Shown here: positions 5,044 through 9,327 of the stretch, piece by piece
How the letters are laid out: each line of letters opens with the position of its first letter
Position numbering within the stretch: the first letter of the stretch is position 1
The notes under the pieces: model-generated
The model's database searches: none
The model's input: only the letters and a program-made list of their open reading frames with translations
Told to the model about the DNA's origin: nothing
Program-made: the position numbers and the translations under genes
Source: an uncultured Collinsella sp.
Lineage (GTDB): Bacteria > Actinomycetota > Coriobacteriia > Coriobacteriales > Coriobacteriaceae
DNA length: 9,327 nucleotides
NCBI GenBank assembly: GCA_902464485.1
Contig: CABQJJ010000067.1
Location: 1-9,327 of the forward strand
Reading direction: 5' to 3'

Positions 5044-5946
5044 CTAAAAACCGTGACGGCCTAGGAACCTAAAGGCCAGACGAATCCAGGGACGAACCGC
5101 CACCTGCTTATCCTCGTTATCGACCGCTGTGTTGGCGTTGCCGAGCGAAAGGCCGTGGCCGCCCTGATCAAAGACGTGCATCTCGCATGCGACGCCCTCC
5201 TCGGCCATGCGCTGCGCAAACGGATAGACCTGCGCGATCGGCGCGGTCTTGTCGTCGGACACGCCCCACACAAAAGTCGGCGGCATCTGGCGCGAAACAT
5301 GCGTGGTGGGGCAGATGTCCGCCAAGTGTTCGTCGGTCGCCTCGCCGCCCGTCACCATCGACAGGTAGTCGTTGAGCAAATCGCGTCCCGTCTTGCCGCC
5401 CGTCTTGGGCACGCGCAAGTCAATGCGAGGGTCGCGCGTCTGCATATCGCGCACATAGGCAAGGTCGAGCAGCGGATAGCCCAGCACCACCGCGTCGGGA
5501 CGGATATCCTCCGGACGCGCCCCCGCGAGTGCCGCAAAGGGACCGGTCTTCCACTGCGTCGCCAACGAGGCGCAAATCATGCCACCAGCCGAAAAGCCCA
5601 CGACGCACACGCGTTTGGAATCGACATGCCACTCGTCGGCGTTCGCACGCACCGTGGCGACCATCTTGGCCAAATCGGCCTGCGGGTGCGGAAAACTCAC
5701 GTCGCCCGTGCCGCTCGTCACATAATTGAGCACGAACGCCTGATACCCGTGATCCAAAAATGCAAATGCCACGGGATCCTGCTCGTGCGGCGCGATATGC
5801 GTAAACGCGCCTCCGCCGCAAATGACCACGGCGGGACGGCGGCCATTGGGCTTGTCGGGCAGCGGCTCGGCGCCCAAATACATAAATGTCGCCGGATGCT
5901 CCTCGGTTTGTTCCTCGCCCCACAGCGCATGGCTCTCGACAATCAT
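5044..5946 (-). CDS. Alpha/beta-hydrolase esterase (BD-FAE / acetyl-esterase type)
   Basis: A probable cytosolic serine esterase of 300 residues. The start is the ATG at 5946, directly behind GAAGGGGG; an in-frame extension to 6066 has no ribosome site and would add 40 residues unlike the family. The oxyanion segment is VICGGGAFTH (41-50), where the usual first His of HGGGF is Cys. The nucleophile elbow is VGFSAGG with Ser119, the acid is Asp231 or Asp232 in GVSDDKTAP, and the base is His264 in QGGHGLSLG. Family members remove acetyl or other acyl groups from carbohydrates or small esters, but the substrate cannot be told from sequence. No signal peptide is visible. The gene stands alone: convergent with the GntR gene and divergent from asnS. 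No clear promoter was found; an inverted pair TTCAAG/CTTGAA (5986-6006) lies in the leader. Confidence 0.88.
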   Translation of the reverse strand: MIVESHALWGEEQTEEHPATFMYLGAEPLPDKPNGRRPAVVICGGGAFTHIAPHEQDPVAFAFLDHGYQAFVLNYVTSGTGDVSFPHPQADLAKMVATVRANADEWHVDSKRVCVVGFSAGGMICASLATQWKTGPFAALAGARPEDIRPDAVVLGYPLLDLAYVRDMQTRDPRIDLRVPKTGGKTGRDLLNDYLSMVTGGEATDEHLADICPTTHVSRQMPPTFVWGVSDDKTAPIAQVYPFAQRMAEEGVACEMHVFDQGGHGLSLGNANTAVDNEDKQVAVRPWIRLAFRFLGRHGF

Positions 5947-6163
5947 ATGAACCCCCTTCGCGCACAGCGCACACAGCTTTTTGCCTTCAAGCCTACCCCA
6001 CTTGAACGTATCGCGCCGAATCGCATTCACAATAAATTGAACCAAAACGAGCCCGCCCAGAGGCAAACGTCGCGTTTGGCCCCCATGACACGCGCACTTC
6101 GGACTGTGTAATTCAGAAACCGCCGCATACGGTCATCGTTTGCATAATATGAATGAGCCGAGC

Positions 6164-6172
6164 TGCTAGAAT
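6164..6172 (+). promoter_or_regulatory. Extended -10 promoter of asnS (TGCTAGAAT)
   Basis: TGC-TAGAAT is an extended -10 element about 47 bp before the asnS start, giving a leader of roughly 40 nt. The best -35, TTGCAT (6140-6145), lies 21 bp upstream of the hexamer, too far for normal spacing, so the extended -10 would have to carry most of the contact. No T-box leader is visible. Confidence 0.45.
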
Positions 6173-6218
6173 ATCGAATTGTATGGATAACTATCATTCA
6201 ACCGTTATGGGAGGATAC

Positions 6219-7622
6219 GTGAACCGCACCAAAATCGCGCAGCTCTATGCCGATGCCGAGTCGCTCGGCGGCCAGACCGTCACCGTCGCCGGCTGGGTCA
6301 AGTCCGTCCGCGACATGAAGAACTTTGGCTTTGTGACGCTCAACGATGGTAGCTGCTTCCGCGACCTGCAGGTCGTCATGAACCGCGAGGCGCTCGACAA
6401 CTACGACGAGATCGCCCACCAAAACGTCTCTGCCGCCCTCATCTGCACCGGCACCGTCAAGCTGACGCCCGACGCTCCCCAGCCCTTTGAGCTTTCCGCC
6501 GCCTCCATCGAGGTCGAGGGCACGAGCGCCCCGGATTACCCGCTGCAGAAGAAGCGCGCCACCGTCGAGTTCCTGCGCACCCAGCAGCACCTGCGCCCGC
6601 GCACCAACCTGTTCCGCGCCGTGTTCCGCATCCGCTCCGTCGCCGCGGCTGCCATTCACCGCTTCTTCCAGGAGCAGGGCTTTGTCTACGTCAACACCCC
6701 CATCATCACCACGAGCGACTGCGAGGGCGCCGGCGAGATGTTCCGCGTGACCACGCTCGACCCCAAAAACCCGCCCCTCACCGAGTGCGGCGAGGTCGAC
6801 TGGAGCCAGGACTTCTTTGGCAAGCACGCGAGCCTCACCGTGTCCGGCCAGCTCAATGCCGAGAACTTTGCCATGGCCTTTGGCGACGTGTACACCTTTG
6901 GCCCCACCTTCCGCGCCGAGAACTCCAACACCACGCGCCACGCCGCCGAGTTTTGGATGATCGAGCCCGAGATGGCCTTTGCCGATCTTAACGACTACAT
7001 GGATAACGCCGAGGCCATGCTCAAGTACGTCCTTAAGGACGTTATGGCCACCTGCCCCGACGAGCTCAACATGCTCAACAAGTTTGTGGACAAGGGCCTG
7101 CTCGAGCGTCTGAACCACGTGGCGAATTCCGACTTTGCCCGTGTCACCTACACCGAGGCCGTCGAGATCCTGGAGCAGGCAGTCGCCGCGGGTCACCAGT
7201 TCGATTACCCCGTCAGCTGGGGCATCGACCTGCAGACCGAGCACGAGCGCTTCCTGACCGAGGAGCACTTTAAGCGCCCGACCTTCGTGACCGACTACCC
7301 GGCCGAGATCAAGGCCTTCTACATGCGCATGAACGACGACGGCAAGACCGTCGCCGCCGCCGACTGCCTGGTGCCGGGCATTGGCGAGATTATCGGCGGC
7401 TCCCAGCGCGAGGAGCGCCTGGATCTGCTCGAGGCCCGCATCAAGGACCTGGGTATGAATCCCGAGCAGTACAAGTACTACCTTGACCTGCGCCGCTACG
7501 GTTCCTGTAAGCACGCCGGCTACGGTCTGGGCTTCGAGCGCTTGGTGATGTACCTCACCGGCGTGGGCAACATCCGCGACGTCCTGCCGCACCCGCGCAC
7601 CGTGGGCAACGCCGACTTCTAA
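6219..7622 (+). CDS. asnS: Asparaginyl-tRNA synthetase
   Basis: AsnRS (class IIb) charges tRNA-Asn with asparagine in the cytoplasm. The chosen GTG at 6219 sits behind GGGAGG and gives 467 residues, almost the length of the E. coli enzyme. In-frame ATGs at 6183 and 6207 are weaker: the first has no ribosome site and the second overlaps the Shine-Dalgarno itself. Domains: an OB-fold anticodon-binding domain (about 18-105, starting VTVAGWVKSVRDMKNFGFV), class II motif 1 (about 143-162, ending in Pro161), motif 2 FRAENSNTTRHAAEFWMIEP (231-250) and motif 3 with GLGFERL (436-442) near the carboxyl end. RHAAEFWM marks AsnRS rather than AspRS. Codon use is strongly biased to C-ending codons, as expected for a highly expressed gene. 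It is a single-gene unit with its own promoter and terminator. Confidence 0.98.
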   Translation: MNRTKIAQLYADAESLGGQTVTVAGWVKSVRDMKNFGFVTLNDGSCFRDLQVVMNREALDNYDEIAHQNVSAALICTGTVKLTPDAPQPFELSAASIEVEGTSAPDYPLQKKRATVEFLRTQQHLRPRTNLFRAVFRIRSVAAAAIHRFFQEQGFVYVNTPIITTSDCEGAGEMFRVTTLDPKNPPLTECGEVDWSQDFFGKHASLTVSGQLNAENFAMAFGDVYTFGPTFRAENSNTTRHAAEFWMIEPEMAFADLNDYMDNAEAMLKYVLKDVMATCPDELNMLNKFVDKGLLERLNHVANSDFARVTYTEAVEILEQAVAAGHQFDYPVSWGIDLQTEHERFLTEEHFKRPTFVTDYPAEIKAFYMRMNDDGKTVAAADCLVPGIGEIIGGSQREERLDLLEARIKDLGMNPEQYKYYLDLRRYGSCKHAGYGLGFERLVMYLTGVGNIRDVLPHPRTVGNADF

Positions 7623-7661
7623 TCGCCGCAACGCCACCCAACGCATCGACCCGCACCGCTC

Positions 7662-7695
7662 AGCGCTCCTCGGCACCGACCGAGGAGCGCTTTTT
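7662..7695 (+). terminator. Intrinsic terminator of asnS
   Basis: AGCGCTCCTCGG (7662-7673) and CCGAGGAGCGCT (7680-7691) form a perfect 12-bp stem with a 6-nt loop, followed by a run of five T (7691-7695). It lies 40 nt beyond the asnS stop codon and works in the plus direction only. Confidence 0.93.
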
Positions 7696-7872
7696 CAACA
7701 GCGTCCGTCAAGCTCGTGACATGCAATTGGACAGGCAAGGCATGCTGTCGAAAACCGCATCTACCGCTTGCCGAAACATACCTGCCATCCAGGTCGCCAA
7801 AAGACCTCAGACTCCTTCAAAGACTTAGCCTCTGAGCCGCCATCGACCAACAACGAACAGGGGAGCGAAAAC

Positions 7873-8661
7873 ATGTCCGAAGCAGCTGTTGACAACTATG
7901 AGACCACGCTTAGGGGTTCTGCCACGATAGCGGCCTACCGCGCCGTCAGGGTCCTGCAGATCCTCAGCGAGCATTCCGGCGAAGATAAGGCCATATGCTC
8001 CCATGAGCTAATCGACCACCTCGCTCACCCTGACAGTCCCGCCCGCATGCCCATTTCGGCAGCACGTCGCAGCATCTACACTGCGATCTCCGCGCTTCGG
8101 CACGCTGGATACGAAATAGAGTACAAGCACGGAGCGGGCTATCGCCTGCTTACGCGACCGCTCACGGACGAAGAAATCGTGCGGCTCCACGGCATGGTCA
8201 TGCGCAACCGTTCCACGCCCATCGAGACCAAGAAACGCATGGCGCGCCACCTGGTCGCCATGGCGAGCGCCGATATTCGCGACTATCTTGAAGCGCCCAA
8301 ACCGTCGTCAGACGACAGTGATAGCCCCACCCGCGCACCGCGCCGGCCCGACAACTGCATCGACACTTGCGAATTGATCGAGCAGGCCATTGATCAAGGA
8401 ACCACCGTCAGCTTTGATATAGCGAGCGCTCAGCCAAACGGCGAAGCCGAGGTGACTCGAATGACCGTCCGACCGTTTGCCATCAGGCGGCGAGACGGCA
8501 TCTCGTATTTATTGGGAACGGTCTGCGATGCCCACACCTCGGATGACACGCTGCGCACCGTAGAGGTCAACCGTATGAGAAACGTCTGCACGCGTCTGCT
8601 CGACGGCAAGAAACTGTTTGCCGCCCTGGACGAGGGGGAGCGGCCCGTGCCCGCCGCCTAA
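7873..8661 (+). CDS. Helix-turn-helix transcriptional regulator with a WYL-like C-terminal domain
   Basis: The start is the ATG at 7873 behind GGGAG; an upstream in-frame ATG at 7768 lacks a ribosome site. The 262-residue protein has an N-terminal winged helix (about 20-95) with SAARRSIYTAISALRHAGYEI (62-82) as the recognition region and GAGYRLL (87-93) as the wing, in the style of the HTH_11/DeoR-like domains joined to WYL. A linker rich in Ser, Asp and Pro (140-160) is followed by a C-terminal domain with VRPFAIRRRDGISYLLGTV (199-217) and RTVEVNRMRNV (228-238), which match the strand order of WYL domains, although the signature reads SYL instead of WYL. WYL proteins are usually ligand- or nucleic-acid-responsive regulators. 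It lies between the asnS terminator and an ABC substrate-binding gene and may control the latter. The target is unknown. Confidence 0.8.
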   Translation: MSEAAVDNYETTLRGSATIAAYRAVRVLQILSEHSGEDKAICSHELIDHLAHPDSPARMPISAARRSIYTAISALRHAGYEIEYKHGAGYRLLTRPLTDEEIVRLHGMVMRNRSTPIETKKRMARHLVAMASADIRDYLEAPKPSSDDSDSPTRAPRRPDNCIDTCELIEQAIDQGTTVSFDIASAQPNGEAEVTRMTVRPFAIRRRDGISYLLGTVCDAHTSDDTLRTVEVNRMRNVCTRLLDGKKLFAALDEGERPVPAA

Positions 8662-8728
8662 GTCTTGCCGTTGCCCGCCCAATCCCCCGCCGTCCATCCG
8701 GTTCAGTATTAAAAAACCCGACAGGTTG

Positions 8729-8756
8729 TTGAAAAAATGGACATCGGCGCTACTAT
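8729..8756 (+). promoter_or_regulatory. Probable sigma70-type promoter of the ABC substrate-binding gene
   Basis: TTGAAA (8729-8734) and TACTAT (8751-8756) are separated by 16 bp in an otherwise AT-enriched stretch after the regulator gene. A shifted TATAGA (8754-8759) would give 19 bp. Transcription would begin about 60 nt before the start codon. Confidence 0.55.
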
Positions 8757-8765
8757 AGACCCACT

Positions 8766-8784
8766 TGCACTTTGTTTGAGTGCA
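8766..8784. promoter_or_regulatory. Inverted repeat TGCACT-N7-AGTGCA just downstream of the promoter
   Basis: Six-base perfect arms (8766-8771 and 8779-8784) surround a 7-nt spacer. Its place at or just after the expected transcription start is suitable for a repressor operator, possibly of the adjacent WYL-like regulator, or for a small leader hairpin. No known box is recognised. Confidence 0.35.
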
Positions 8785-8819
8785 GTGTTTCCAGCCATTT
8801 CTATACTGGGGGTAATGAT

Positions 8820-9327
8820 ATGAAGGACATCACCATCAGCCGCAGGAGCCTTCTGGTCTCTGCCGGCCTGCTTGCGCTCGCTCCGCTCGCCGGATGCGGC
8901 GGCAACTCTGGTTCCGGCTCTGCTGCCGCCGGTTCCGACTACACCATCGGCGTTCTGCAGCTCACCGAGCACTCCGCACTCGACGCCGCCAACGACGGCT
9001 TTGTCAAGGCCATCAAGAAGAGCGGCCTCAAGGTCAAGATCGACCAGAAGAATGCCCAGAACGACCAGTCCACGTGTAAGTCCATCGCCGACAAGTTCGT
9101 GGGCGACAACGTCAATCTGATCTACGCCATCGCCACGCCTGCCGCGCAGGCTGCCGCCGGCGCCACCGCCGATATCCCCATCGTGGGCTGCGCCATCACC
9201 GACTACGCCGCCTCCGGCCTGGTCCAGGACAACGACAAGCCGGGCACCAACGTCACGGGCGCCTCCGACCTTACCCCGGTCGCCGAGCAGCTCGAGATGA
9301 TGCAGAAGGTCCTGCCCGACGTTAAGA
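8820..9327 (+). CDS. ABC transporter substrate-binding lipoprotein, TrpX/YckB-type (N-terminal part)
   Basis: The first 169 codons of an extracytoplasmic ligand-binding protein; the gene continues past the window. The ATG at 8820 follows GGGGGT with a 7-nt spacer. The signal peptide has SRRSLL (7-12), a twin-arginine-like motif, then a hydrophobic stretch and the lipobox LAGC, so Cys26 would be lipid-modified and the protein anchored to the outer face of the membrane. A Gly/Ser/Ala linker precedes the domain, which begins YTIGVLQLTEHSALDAANDG (41-60) and continues with DQKNAQND, IYAIATPAAQAA and IPIVGCAITD. These are typical of the PF04392 family (ABC_sub_bind), often annotated as tryptophan/tyrosine transport TrpX. 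Permease and ATPase genes would be expected beyond 9327. The ligand is not determined by the sequence. Confidence 0.9.
   Translation, partial: MKDITISRRSLLVSAGLLALAPLAGCGGNSGSGSAAAGSDYTIGVLQLTEHSALDAANDGFVKAIKKSGLKVKIDQKNAQNDQSTCKSIADKFVGDNVNLIYAIATPAAQAAAGATADIPIVGCAITDYAASGLVQDNDKPGTNVTGASDLTPVAEQLEMMQKVLPDVK

Noticed and set aside
5155..6111. A 318-codon plus-strand open frame opposite the esterase
   Set aside because: It is an Arg/His-rich shadow of the hydrolase, whose nucleophile elbow and His motif are on the minus strand.
6153..6218. A longer N-terminus for asnS starting at 6153, 6183 or 6207
   Set aside because: The start at 6153 would lie upstream of the putative -10 box, 6183 lacks a Shine-Dalgarno, and 6207 overlaps the GGGAGG that serves the GTG at 6219. 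The GTG start gives the usual family length.
6120..6218. T-box leader upstream of asnS
   Set aside because: The leader from the predicted start is only about 40 nt, with no antiterminator-type stem or T-box consensus.
6198..7676. A 492-codon open frame on the minus strand across asnS
   Set aside because: It mirrors asnS, whose strong class II synthetase motifs fix the coding strand; the antisense product is a low-complexity Val/Gly/Leu/His-rich sequence typical of shadows of GC-biased codons, and no ribosome site precedes it.
8662..8728. A terminator after the WYL-like regulator
   Set aside because: The stretch is C-rich followed by a run of A, but no stem of useful length precedes a T-run on the plus strand.

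Overview
The window comes from a fairly GC-rich actinobacterial-type genome with canonical Shine-Dalgarno sites and several GTG starts. A FeoA-FeoB fusion, an APC antiporter beside a DDAH-type amidinohydrolase, a wHTH/WYL-like regulator and a TrpX-type lipoprotein together suggest a gut Coriobacteriia member, probably Collinsella or a close relative. That placement is inference from gene content and style, not from a marker-gene comparison. There are eight protein genes, two of them cut by the window edges, and no tRNA, rRNA, CRISPR array or intact transposase was seen.

Layout. (1) Positions 1-769, minus strand: the N-terminal 256 codons of an iron(II) transporter in which a FeoA domain is fused to the FeoB G domain. 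A small beta-rich protein of unknown function (891-1211, minus) lies just upstream. (2) Positions 1212-1673 are non-coding but unusually structured: a 13-bp palindrome, a tandem 14-bp direct repeat, two long inverted repeats and a probable intrinsic terminator. (3) Positions 1674-4023, minus strand: a DDAH-family amidinohydrolase followed by an APC basic amino acid antiporter, separated by a 109-bp spacer carrying a two-level hairpin. A GntR/FCD regulator (4279-4929, plus) is divergent from them, and the shared intergenic region holds a perfect 12-bp palindrome, a good candidate operator. (4) A 93-bp repeat-like palindromic element (4939-5031) separates the convergent regulator and an alpha/beta-hydrolase esterase (5044-5946, minus). 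(5) asnS (6219-7622, plus) has an extended -10 promoter and a strong intrinsic terminator. (6) A WYL-like transcriptional regulator (7873-8661, plus) and the start of a TrpX-family ABC substrate-binding lipoprotein (8820 to the window end, plus), which has its own promoter.

How the genes work together. The clearest functional unit is region 3. A GntR sensor probably controls import of arginine or a methylated arginine, hydrolysis of its guanidinium group to citrulline, and exchange of product for substrate. The amidinohydrolase matches dimethylargininase in length and in the spacing of its catalytic residues, rather than the roughly 400-residue arginine deiminase ArcA. No carbamoyltransferase or carbamate kinase is in the window, so this is not a standard arc operon as far as can be seen. 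The remaining genes are independent transcription units.
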